A program made the translations under genes and the position numbers. Under the pieces are notes generated by a model that was given only the letters and a program-made list of their open reading frames with translations, ran no database searches and was not told the origin of the DNA. Below, one piece after another: positions 1 through 10,700 of a DNA stretch of 64,000 nucleotides. Position 1 is the first letter of the stretch; each line of letters opens with the position of its first letter. The DNA is from Oxyruncus cristatus. Lineage: Eukaryota > Chordata > Aves > Passeriformes > Cotingidae. The stretch is taken from positions 3,686,358 to 3,750,357 of the forward strand of contig VXAY01003150.1 of assembly GCA_013399855.1 (NCBI GenBank), written 5' to 3'.

Positions 1-3000
1 CACTGAGGGTGCCTCAAACTCAGCAGAGATTTTGGGCCATCTTTGACTGGCCTCTCCAGGTCACTGTGACTTAGTGTCACTGACTGGGCATCCTTTCTGC
101 CTTGTCTTCACCTTCTTGTAAGGTAAAGTCTTACCTGATCTTGTAGGGTGTCCGAAATGACCGCCAGGATGCTGCACATTGGCTGAAGGACAGACAATGC
201 CACTAGACCCACCAGGACCCTGGACAGGATAAATGCAAGTCGTGGATTTGTGCAGGTTTATTTACTTCTAGACATATGACAAGTTCACATGACTTTACTG
301 CTCTGAAGAGTTCCTAACTTTTTTTTGATTTTTTTTTTTTTAACTAGAATTGCCGATACAAATTTAACCTTCAGTTACAGAAATCCCCACAACCTGCAGA
401 AACTTTACATCCAAAGCAAAATTGAGGGAGGGGACATCAAACCATTGTACCTTCTTCAAAACATGATTCAGTTGGAGTTTTAACATGTGGATGCTGAGGT
501 CAGTGTTTTGCTTTGCAGAATGAGACCTGAAAGGAAAGTCCCTGTCACTTCCATTTCTGTGTAGTTAGTGTTTACTATCCAGCTTTTTACCCTCAAAAGC
601 TTCTTATGGGCCCCTTCACACCTTAAATGTAAAGCCAAGAATTTACTGATTGTCCACTTAATCTGTTAACAATTTAATAGCCCAAATTAGTGGTTCTGTT
701 ACAAGAATAAAACCTGATAGTCAAAATTAATAAGGCAAAACCTCGAAGAAACTGTAAAACCAGTTACACAGGAGAAACCCTTCCTGATGTCTTTACCCCC
801 AAGGCTGGGTTGAGCTCCCACTTCCACATCCTTCCAGGCCCTGAGGGTGGCCCCTTCTATCCTCTAGGAGCTGAGCTGGGATAAGACCAGCAGGCAGGCG
901 AGGGCAGTGCCGGGGGCTCAGCCCCTCTTTGCCAGGAGGGACATGAAGGTGGTGGTGACGCTTCCTCCCTCCTCTGCCCTTGGCCCCCTTGGATTTATTT
1001 TTCTACCTTTTCACACAGTCCACCTGTGCTCCTGCTTTTTGTTGCTTCCTGGTTATTGGGTTTTTCTCTTCTCTTTGTTGCCCTGAAGTGGTTTCCCCGA
1101 GCTGCTGCCATTAAGTGACCTGGGGCTGCGCTTGACCTCGGCACCTTCCTCAGGGAGCCGAAACGGCCGAGTCCACCCAGGATGTGAACTCGGTATCACT
1201 CTAAACTAAAGCAAACCATAGTTACTGATGAGTAAACAACCACTGGTGTGGCTCAACAAGCTGAAATCAGCCCAGCTCCAGACAAGCCCCAAACCTGTGC
1301 TCGGGCTGGCACAGAGCCTGGGGCCTTTCAATGCTTATAAATGACATTTCTTCGTCTACCACCTGCTTGAAAATGCTGTGACACACCTCCCCAGCCCCTG
1401 GCTGGTGGTTGCTTGGGTTGGCTCGATGAGGGGAGCCCTGGGGAACTGGTCTGCCTGGGGAGAAACATCTGCTTCGATGTTATCGAGATAGTGGTTTGTG
1501 GTGTTCTGGTGTGAAAAGGCCTCGTGCTTGACAGGGGTAGTGCTCTAGGAAAAAATATTAGCAAAACCAACGTCCCTGGGAAGGGGAGAACCAGAAATAG
1601 TGGATTTCCAAGTATCTCTGTCTTTCAGCCTGCTCTTTGTGCCATAACATGTATGTTTTAACCAAGGCGAGGGTCTCAAAAGGCTTTGAGAGCACAGCTA
1701 CTACTCATTTACAAATGACAAGCTGCCTGTTGTTTTCTGGTGGGCTTGGTAGGGGCTAAGGTATAGCAGAATATCTGAAGTCCATCTTTGCTTTAAACAG
1801 ATGCATTTCTACCTGCAGAAGTAAGAATTATTTCACTTATCAGCATAGCTGGACAATTATCTATTTCTTTCTGTTACCAAGGTACTTGTAACTCTCTTGC
1901 ACTGTTTATCTAAAGTTGAAATATGTTCTTTGAATCCTTGTATAAATAAAAAGGCTGGAGACAAACCTAGATAACAGGGCAGTTATTTCTTCTCCATTTA
2001 ATCTGAGTTTGGCGTTTTCTTTCTTTTTTCCTTATTAAGGCACAGATAAAGGGCAGGTCAGGAGTGCCAAGGAATGAAATGCTGTTTCAGCCACAAGTTT
2101 CTAATGGGCTGATGCCAGTGTTGGCAGTAGGGGTTTGCCTGCATCCAACCCTGTATCTTCCAGAGGAGCAGCTGCTGGGTTGGATGTATGGATGTGTGTT
2201 GGTGGAAACAAGGTGAGCCTGGCTTGAGTCATCAAAGCAAGGATGCCAAATGTTCTCTTTCTCATGTAGAAGCACAGAGAGAAGTGGTATAACAGTGTAA
2301 GGAATCAGAAATGCCCTTGGTATTGGTCATTACGAAGTGTTGTGGCAATTACAGCCATGGCCTTACACCAGTGCAGCTGTTGGCAGGGCTCACAGCAAGC
2401 GAAGCAGCGACATGAATGTTTGATCTGGAGCATGTCCTTGATGCTGATCTGGTGCAGCGGAGAGATTTGTGCTTCAGCTCTGTCCTTTCCAAAAGTGGGT
2501 GAATACAGCTGTTAAGGTAACACATCGGAAGTTGCTGGTGAAGTGTCTAAGAAAGACTTGATAACTGCAAACTACTAGAAGTGTATCTTTCTGCCTGGAA
2601 GCAAGTACCACCTAAATTTAATAAACTGAGTGACACCCTTGTGTGAGTAGACATTTCTTTGGGTTCCTGTCCTGCAGTTACAGCTGTTTGCGCCACATGC
2701 ACACATTCATATAAATACAGACAAGTGCAGAAATGTAGGTCTTCTCCTTGGAGAAGTTCTTTGGACACCAGTTGCCTCCTTTGCCTCCTCTGTGTCTAAT
2801 GATGATCTTAAATAATATCCACTTACAGCTGTGTGTGTATTAAAGTTGTCTGAAAATGTTCCTGCAGTTTGTGATGCCACTGGAAGCTGCGTGTTTGCAG
2901 ATGCACTGCTGAGAGCTTGCAGGAGCTGCAGGGTGTGATACAACCTCAGCTCCCACTTCTCTGCAGCCACACAGCCCTGCTTCCCTGGGAAGGGAAGGCT

Positions 3001-4140
3001 TCAGGGGCTCTAACAACAGCTTGGTACCTACAGGGAGCTCACCAAGATGGTGGGGGCAGACACTTTACAGGGGCATGGAAAAGGATGAGGCACAGCCAGT
3101 GTAACTGGGGCTGTTTGCGCTGTACCCCAACTGGCAGTGGCACGAAGACCAGAAATCCCCCAGGAAAATCTGGACTGAGGCATCAGACCTTTTTTAGCCA
3201 GGGGCTGAGGCTTTTACCCTGCAGTTTGAGCATCATCTTGCAGAGCTGGCAACTGTCTTCACTGCCAGGAGGTGGCATTTGCGTTTACCTTATAAATTAC
3301 TCTCCATGTAAGGACAAGTGCCCTGTCTCTATTTCCTCCTCTGCACAGGGATATGATACAGGGTGGACTGGTGGGAAAGGACAACCTTTCTGGCATGAGT
3401 GACTATTCTTAAGTCAACAGCAGGCAGGTAAGCATCCGTAGCCTCAGAGTGAGGAGGCACAGGTGCAGCCACAGTGACATGGTGTTTATGTGACAGAAAT
3501 GCTGGCCTGGCATGGGGGCACCCAGGGAAGACCTGCACACCAGTGCAGGAACTCGTAAACCAGTAAGTCACCAGGTCTGTCCTGTTAGTCTGTGCTCTGC
3601 TGCTGTGACAGTCCAGGTTCATTTTTGTGCCAGCAACAAATACTGGTCACATGCTCCTGTTTTGCCAGAAAGCAGAAGGGTGAAGCAGCTCAGCCACACG
3701 TTCAATCTTCCAGAAAGTGGATGGTACCAGTGACCAGCCCCGCAGTGCTGGCCGATGTGGCATTCACCTGGCCGGGCCCTTGGCCCCATCCCCACTCATC
3801 CTGCACAACTCTAACCCATGTCAGCACACTCCAGTGTACGATACTCTTGCTCAGGCTCCACACCAGCAATTCCACAGAAGTCCAGAGAAATTAGTGCTAT
3901 GCTATCTAGCCAGCCTAGTAAATCATTTTCTGGGCACTCAAAAGATGCTTTTGTTGTATGTAAGGGGCCCCAAGATGCTCTGGAGGAGTTCACATCGATG
4001 TTGCATCACTGCACCAACAGCACTGAATGTGCAGCCTTCCCGTGCAGCCTTCCCGTGCAGAACACAGCGGGGAAACAGCTGCTGTAGGGGTAGGGACTGT
4101 AAAATCCAACTAGTTCACAAGTGAGCTGCGGGCTCTGAAA
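1..4140. other. Intergenic sequence left of DUSP28, no supported gene
   Basis: Only short open frames without family resemblance, typical of chance. An AATAAA lies near 1945 on the plus strand (followed by an A-rich stretch), so part of this region could be the 3' end of a gene lying further left, but no coding sequence on the plus strand supports that. A single weak exon candidate on the minus strand (135-219) is described under findings. A 13-bp unit is tandemly duplicated at about 4029-4054. Confidence 0.5.
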
Positions 4141-4690
4141 GCGTTTCGGCTTTCCAAACGCGGCTCTCGGGATGCAGCCGGCACTAGGACCTGCCTGGAG
4201 CCTCTGCGCCCCAGCCCGTACAGAAGGGATAAATACAGCCCAGCCCGCCGGCTGCGGGCGGCACAGCCGCGCTGCCGCCCGGGAGCCCCCGCACCCCGAC
4301 CCCCGGCGCGGAGGGGCCGGGGAGCCCCGGCTGCCGATGCTGCAGCTCTACAAGGTCACGGCCTCCCTGTTCCTCGGCACGGCCCGGGCAGCCTGCGACG
4401 AGGAGCTGCTGTCGCGGGAGGGGGTCACCTTCTGCATCAATGTCACCAGGCAGCAGCCGTTCCCCGGCCTCCCGCGGGTGCGCGGCATTCGCGTGCCCGT
4501 GTTGGACGACCCTGCCGAGGACCTGTCCCGCTACTTCGAGCCGTGCGGCGCCGCTATCGAGGAGGCCCTGCAGGGCGGCGGGAGGTGCCTGGTGTACTGC
4601 AAGAACGGCCGCAGCCGCTCGGCTGCCATTTGCACGGCGTATCTGATGAGACACCGACAGCTCCCGCTCAAGGACGCGTTTGAGGTAACG
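4140..4690 (+). promoter_or_regulatory. CpG island / probable DUSP28 promoter and 5' end
   Basis: Base composition changes abruptly near 4140 from AT-balanced sequence to very GC- and CpG-rich sequence, and falls back just after the exon 1 donor at 4685. A TATA-like element (gataaata, 4228-4235) sits about 100 bp before the chosen ATG at 4337, which would place transcription start near 4260 and favours that ATG over the upstream in-frame ATG at 4172. Promoter function is inferred from composition and position only. Confidence 0.55.
4337..4684 (+). CDS. DUSP28: DUSP28 exon 1
   Basis: Encodes residues 1-116, including the substrate-binding N-terminus and the whole CX5R phosphatase loop. Ends in phase 0 at a gag|gtaacg donor. 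The open frame runs on past the donor to a stop at 4862-4864, but that tail has no family resemblance and is read as intron. Confidence 0.92.
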
Positions 4691-5662
4691 TGCCTATACC
4701 CAGGTTTATATTTAGACTTCTTTCGGGGAAGAAACGCAAGGCTCGTTATGAGTAATGATGAGTTATTTTGGGCTCTCACCTGCCCGTTACCAGTTATACA
4801 GATATTCAACGTTTTGAATAAATGTTCCCCTCCGAGTTTTTTCACCCCCAGCTTGGACAAATGACCTTTCAGTGTGAGGTTTCTGGGACGAAATAATTAC
4901 AAATGCAATTAGGCTTTGAGCACCAGTAGCAAACATGCAAAGCCAGTTGTTAAGTGAACATTTTTCTCTGTTATTTTCATAGTCACAGTAAGTGACATTA
5001 AAGACAGAGAAAAATGAGTGGGTGCAGGATTGTTTTGCAGGATTTGCTCCTTCAGCTGTGTGACAGCTCCGCACAGCAAAGAAACATCCTGTTAGGCCTG
5101 TTGAATGGTCAGGCTAATGAGCAGCAGCATCTCAGATTTCCTAGGAAGGCCATCCAATACAAACTACTTGGGCTCCATGGGCTTTTAGTCTTCACCCATT
5201 TGGCAGGTGTATCACGGAAGCCTTTAGGCAACCATTTTGCTCAGTTTAGACTGTGTGCAGATAGTGACCAGTTTCACGCTGTCTTTGTGGGAGACATTCG
5301 CATTTCCAGAAAATTCAACAGCTCCTTCTCACGTCTTGCCCATGAATCCCTTCTGTAACAGGGACCACGTGCCAGGTCATAGCAAGCATAGAGCGAGGTC
5401 AGCTCACCCAAATAGCTGCTCGTTATTCTGCGGTCAAATCAAAACCAAAGTGAATCTTCTCAAAGGTCTAAGGGAGAAAGTCCCTTTACAGGACACCTTG
5501 CTTCTACCACTCTCTCCTGTTCCCTAGGCTGTGAAGACTGCCAGACCTGTAGCAGAACCCAATGCAGGATTTTGGTCTCAGCTGCAGAGATATGAAGAAG
5601 ATTTGCAGATACTGAAACAGCCAGGTCCACTGAGCAAAGGACTTAAAACTAGTGATGTGTGA
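4337..5662 (+). CDS. DUSP28: Dual specificity phosphatase 28 (two exons, complete)
   Basis: Atypical dual-specificity phosphatase fold, cytosolic by lack of signal or membrane segments. Exons 4337-4684 and 5528-5662 join in phase 0 (gag|gtaacg ... ccctag|gct) to give 160 aa, slightly shorter than the human protein (about 176 aa). The P-loop CKNGRSR lies at residues 88-94 (CX5R, Cys88 and Arg94), with the candidate general-acid loop LDDPAED at about 56-62. The residue before the catalytic Cys is Tyr, not the usual His. As I recall, this is also true of human DUSP28 and goes with weak activity. Exon 2 carries the family-typical VAEPNAGFWSQL stretch. The ATG at 4337 is chosen because the protein aligns from there with family members; the frame is open upstream to an ATG at 4172, so an N-terminal extension cannot be excluded. 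The gene converges on the claudin gene to its right. The 843-bp intron holds nothing recognised. Confidence 0.93.
5528..5662 (+). CDS. DUSP28: DUSP28 exon 2 (terminal coding exon)
   Basis: Follows a pyrimidine-rich acceptor (tcctgttccctag). Encodes the last 44 residues, starting AVKTARPVAEPNAGFW, which match the C-terminal helix region of DUSP28, and stops with TGA at 5660-5662. Confidence 0.92.
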   Translation, partial: AVKTARPVAEPNAGFWSQLQRYEEDLQILKQPGPLSKGLKTSDV

Positions 5663-5696
5663 AGATGCTTTGAACAGAGTGAAGTTTCTACAGATT

Positions 5697-5730
5697 AAAA
5701 AAAAAAAAAAAAAAAAGAAAAAGAAAAAAA
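5697..5730 (+). repeat. A-rich tract in DUSP28 3' region
   Basis: Twenty consecutive A residues, then gaaaaagaaaaaaa, 34 bp after the DUSP28 stop. Simple low-complexity tract. It is not preceded by a canonical AATAAA, so it is not read as a retroposed poly(A) tail. Confidence 0.8.
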
Positions 5731-7259
5731 TCCCTTCCCAAATCACCTCTACATAAAATTACTAACTGCCATAACTGAGTTGATGGTTCATTAAATTCCT
5801 TCAGAGCATTTCTGTTGAAGGTGCGTGGAAACAGGGTGGATAAGCAGCGAGAAACAACAGAAACAGAAAATGGTTGGAAGGACTGTAAAGAAAGCAGAGG
5901 AAGGCATGGAATCTCCAGCAATGACACTGAATACGATAACAATGTACTGAATGAGTGAAGGAGTTACCACACAGCAGTTTTACTCTTCTTTTTTAATTGA
6001 ATTTCCCAGTGATGCCACTAGAAGACCTGATGCCAGACCAAGGAAGTTCTGAATTCCTGTCTCACCTACTGGATATTAATTCATAATTCATGCTCATGAG
6101 CTGACACGACTTTTGGTGGGAAACCAACACTGGCTGATGCTTAGTTTCTGCAATTTTCCCTACGTTCAACTACACCAAAGCACCTTCATAAAATTACCTA
6201 AAAATCCAGAGAACAGAATGTACAGATGATGGTAAGGAGTTCAGCTCCCATCATGCAAGTTAAGTGCCTTTTCAGCTTTTGAAATTATTTTCTAAAACAC
6301 CAAAGGAATGATTTAAACAACTATCAACAACAGTTGATAGTGGAGGGAAGAAGATGACACTGGCAATTTAGAAGTAATCCTCACTCTTTTTAGCTTTACT
6401 TGCTGAGTCTAACAAGATCTGTCACTGCCCAGCACATGCCTTAATGTGCCAGTTTACAAGTCAGCTGTACCTGCATCCAAGAAACATGGCTAAATCATTT
6501 CTGCTAAGACTGCTGGCAGGTTGCTTTCTGAAATTATCTATTGGGATATCAAGAAAACTGCATGAAACTTCTAAATCAGACTACTATATGTTTATCATAA
6601 GACATTAGAACTAGAGAGAAACACCAAGGTGTTTTGTCAAACTGTGTGAATACATTTGTAATTTAAAAGGAACAAGTTATGAAACCCATGAACCTGCAGG
6701 GTGAAATTCCATTTCATGTTGCTTAAAGCGTAAATATAAAATAAAATCACCATCTGTCTGAGTGCTCACACGAGGCAAACATATGCTTCCAGCAGCATAG
6801 TAGTTCAAGGCAGAAATTCTAATGATGGAACAATGACAGACAATAAAGCCCCTGGGGAATTGCACGAATTCAGACAATTCAGATGCAGTAGAAGTTCCCA
6901 AAGTTAAAGATTGCTCAAAGTTAAAATAGGATTATTTTAAAAGCTGAAAACAGAGAAATAAAAAATTCAGGCTATTGTTTTCTTAGTTACCACAAGGCAT
7001 TTTCACCCCAGATGCTTTCTCCACTCCCAGCTGTGTTTGGTTCATTCCATATCATTTATCTTTGGTATCTGCATTACAACCATGAAATTTGTTGCACATC
7101 TGCAGATTTAAAGGTGAGTGGTTGCTAGAGAATTTATTGTAGCTTTTATAAACCTTGACTATCATACATAATAAGAATTACAGTAATACATCTGATCCTT
7201 ACTAATTGCCAGGATACCACTCATCAAAAAATCTGTTCCAGTCTATTTGTGAAATAAAG
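5731..7259. other. Interval between the convergent 3' ends of DUSP28 and the claudin gene
   Basis: AT-rich sequence without a recognisable exon or repeat. It probably includes the DUSP28 3' UTR, whose end I cannot fix: there is AATAAA-like sequence near 6730 but nothing decisive. Confidence 0.45.
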
Positions 7260-7265
7260 TTTATT
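7260..7265 (-). terminator. Candidate poly(A) signal of the claudin gene
   Basis: TTTATT on the plus strand, so AATAAA on the minus strand, about 430 bp past the claudin stop codon. A second minus-strand AATAAA is at 7133-7138. Either would give a 3' UTR of ordinary length. Assigned by position and motif only. Confidence 0.45.
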
Positions 7266-7690
7266 TCCTGTCAAAAGCTAAAGCTGTTAAACAAAAGTAG
7301 GAAGCTAAACATTAATGAAAACACAATACTTTTTTAACTGTGAGGCACATGAACTCGCAGTCACACACAGCTATCAGTTCCACATGTTTGAGTCAGCTGA
7401 ACTGGAAACCGTTGCTATCAAGTGTCAGCACATACTGCACTCTGGTTAAATTTTACCAGCCTTCTCAGCATGCAAAAAACCTTTTTGCAGCAGGATTTCA
7501 CATCACATCTTCTGTAGAAAGCTATTTACATCTGAAAACCATTCCTATTTACATTGTAAAGCATGCCTCCTCCTGTACTGCTCCAAATTAAGGGATAAGA
7601 TTGCAACCTGGAACTGGAACCCTGGAAGTAGTTCACTTCTTCATTTGAGTTCATAACCTACTAATGTTACAGGTGATGCAAAATGGAAGG

Positions 7691-7790
7691 TTAGACATAC
7701 TCCTTGTTGCTTATGATGGTCTCGGTGTTCCTGGAGTACATGTGTGGCTGAGGAGCTGCCTGGCCTGCTGAATATGGGTATTTGTTGGGT
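7691..7790 (-). CDS. Claudin gene shared exon 5 (C-terminal tail)
   Basis: Acceptor tttacag|a. Encodes the last 32 residues of the tail, ending SNKEYV and TAA at 7691-7693. The terminal Tyr-Val is the class of PDZ-binding motif that anchors claudins to ZO-1/2/3. Confidence 0.92.
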
Positions 7791-10700
7791 CTGTAAAGGA
7801 AGAAAAAAAAAGATACAAATCATAAGTATTAGACACACATTCACAGTTTAGGTACTTACAGAGTTACTCAGTTAGGTCTGTATCAAACCCACCGATAGCA
7901 CGCTCTTCACAAAGGTGCAGAAATTAGCTGTCTGTTGTTCTCATCAGACTGGTAGCTAAGGGGGAAGACAAGGGCTCCCTGACAGGCAGCACAGCCATCT
8001 CTCCCATAATCAAAACCACATTCTGGATTCCTAAGTCACCTGTGCTCTTCCTCAAGGCATTTCAGTCAAGGCCTTAAAGCAGAAGAGAGCCTAGCCCTCA
8101 ACGCCCTTGTGCAAGGTCCTGGTTTTGATACAGGAACCAAGAAAGAAAAACAAGTATCTTCAGGCAACCCCTTCAGCTGTCATTTGTCATGCTGAACTTG
8201 TATTTCATATGTCAGTTTTACCTGATTTTCAGGACATTTCAGGACATTCGGAACTTTGTATTAAAATACGGTGAGCAAGATCTAAAGTCCAATGTGGCTG
8301 ATGAAATATTACCATAAAACTGGAATGGTTTCAGATTAGGTAATGGAGTATCAGAGGAACTTCACTATGTGTTTTGACATAACCTTCCAAAGATTAAATA
8401 TAGCAGCAGTGATCATGCTTCCTCCTTCCACATTATCAGCCTTTCAAGCCTAGCCAGTACAACCTCCAAGCCATTTGAGTTCTTCTGGGTAGACATGAAC
8501 CTCTGCTGTTTCTGCCAGTTTCCTCCCTCTTCTTCAGAAAGGGACCTTCTGTTTGTGTCAATAATGTAAGGTTGAAAAAAAGTCCAGGAAAGATTAAATA
8601 TTGAAGCCAGAAGTCTCAGCTTTTCTGATTTGATGTGCAACAAGACATCTCCATAAAGAATAAGAAAAAAAAATCATGTTTGCAATGATGAATTGGATGT
8701 ACTTTGGGAAGGAAATGCCATTACACTGTCTGCAAATTAAATGGTGTTTGAATATTTTAATCACAGTGAGTGTTGTAGAGAAACTGGATTATAATACACT
8801 GTATTCTTTGAAATACTTTTCTTTTGCCAATAGACAGTTCACTCACCGACCATTTTCACAACACAGAACTTACAAATGGAAGCAGTATACCCAGAATCAC
8901 CAAACACGAGTTATAGGGGCCACTGATGGTGAAGTATCAACAAGTACACTGTACGAGTATTTGGTGTAGCATCCCCTGCCATCACAAGTCTGTGACAGCC
9001 CATAGCACTGCTGGACTTTATATGGCTACATATTTGTACCAGGGGGTGAGAGAGGGGGAAGAGTTAGAAAGGGGTGTGTGACTGACAGCTACTGTTTCGA
9101 CTGACAAACCTAAGATTACCTGTAATTCTGTTTTTCCTTCCCTCTGCATGAACAGGTCAGTAAGATCCCACCAAGGATATAAAGAAGAGAACCAGTCCAG
9201 CCTAAGTACAGAGCTTCTCCTAATTCGTACCTGAAACAAGAAAGATTTTATGGAAATAGCTTATAACAGGATCACAACGCCATTATTTTGGACTGAGCCA
9301 TAAGGGTCACAAATCATGCAAACAAACAAATTCTAGTCTGCTAGAAATCAGCCAACTGAAAAGTATGTCAACAGATAGCAGAGAACAGATTTGGCGCTGT
9401 GTCTGTTCAGTAAAACTCTTGTACACTTAAGTGCTCTGCTAAACTAGTGATAGTACAGAAAGTGCTAAGCAACATTAAGATAAGTAGCAATAAATATTTG
9501 CCTATATTTAACAAATTGTTGATAATAAATAATGATAACATACATTCTGTGCCATCCGCAACACTTATTTTTCCTTTTTATTGGCTGTGCCACTGGCACA
9601 ATTTCATGAAACTGAATGAATCAGACCTTACTGGCTGTGTCCTGAGAAAAGGCTAATCATAGAAATCAGTTTTCTATGGGCGTGATGCTAGGTGACCTAC
9701 AGGTAGCTGTTTGTATAGGGCTAGTTTTCAAACTTAGGTATCCTAAAGAATATTCAGCACGCTGTGTGGCTGTACGGCTGAAATCCAGGCATGAGTGTCC
9801 CGGGGTGAAACAGAATAGTTCCCCATTTTACTGTGCAAAACTACACTTTTCAGGAAATCCCTCAGTCCAGTCCAAGAAATTAATGAATTTGTCCCAAAGA
9901 CTAGACACAACTGAGTCTGGAAAAGTCTGGCAGGGGTTTCACAAAAAGAGGAAAACAAGTCTTATATTTGAAGACTATATGCACAATACACCTGTACCTC
10001 TGTAGCCTTAGGTACTCAATATAAGGGCAAAATAAGTGTTATGAACTGTGTTGAAACTACACTGGAACCAGAGATTTGTGTTTTCTTTCCACTTGTAAAC
10101 ACAAAATCATCACTTGAAAGTGTTGAAGCTTCTGACTCCAGAATTCATTGCTAACAGGAGGGTTTCAGAGGTTCCCACACGTTCCCTGCTCTCCGTGTTC
10201 TCAGCGCACATTGGAGCCGCAAGGTCTCCACTGGTTTAGGTGCTTTCCAAAGGAAATGGGGAGATGGTCATTATCTCAAAAAAACAGCAGTGCAAGCTGC
10301 TGAAGGAATACTAAGGAACAGCCAGGGAGCATTGCCCAGTGTCTGAAATCACCTCTGCTCACTAGTCACCTACAGACAGGAGTGCTGTAGATGCCATCCC
10401 TAAGGAAAGTAGATAGGAGGGATCTGCAGGAGAATTTAGGTCGCCTTCACAGCTGTTTGAGAAACATCTCTAAGAATTGGCAGAGGTTAACTTCACTAAT
10501 TTGCTGAAGTCAGGCAAAAAAAAATGCAATCTGAAAAACCAGATTTGCCAGTCTCTTAGGAGTGAAGATCCATACAGGCCTGCAGTTGAATTTAACTGTC
10601 TCTCAGAGTCCATGTCCGGCTTTGCCAATGACCAAAGTTAATTCACCGAGAACTGCTCAGAGAATCAATAGCTTAAACATGAAGTTTGGATATTTAAAAA

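Noticed and set aside
2917..3402. 161-codon plus-strand open frame
   Set aside because: No family resemblance, no splice or promoter context, composition of ordinary intergenic DNA; several overlapping frames of similar length on both strands point to chance.
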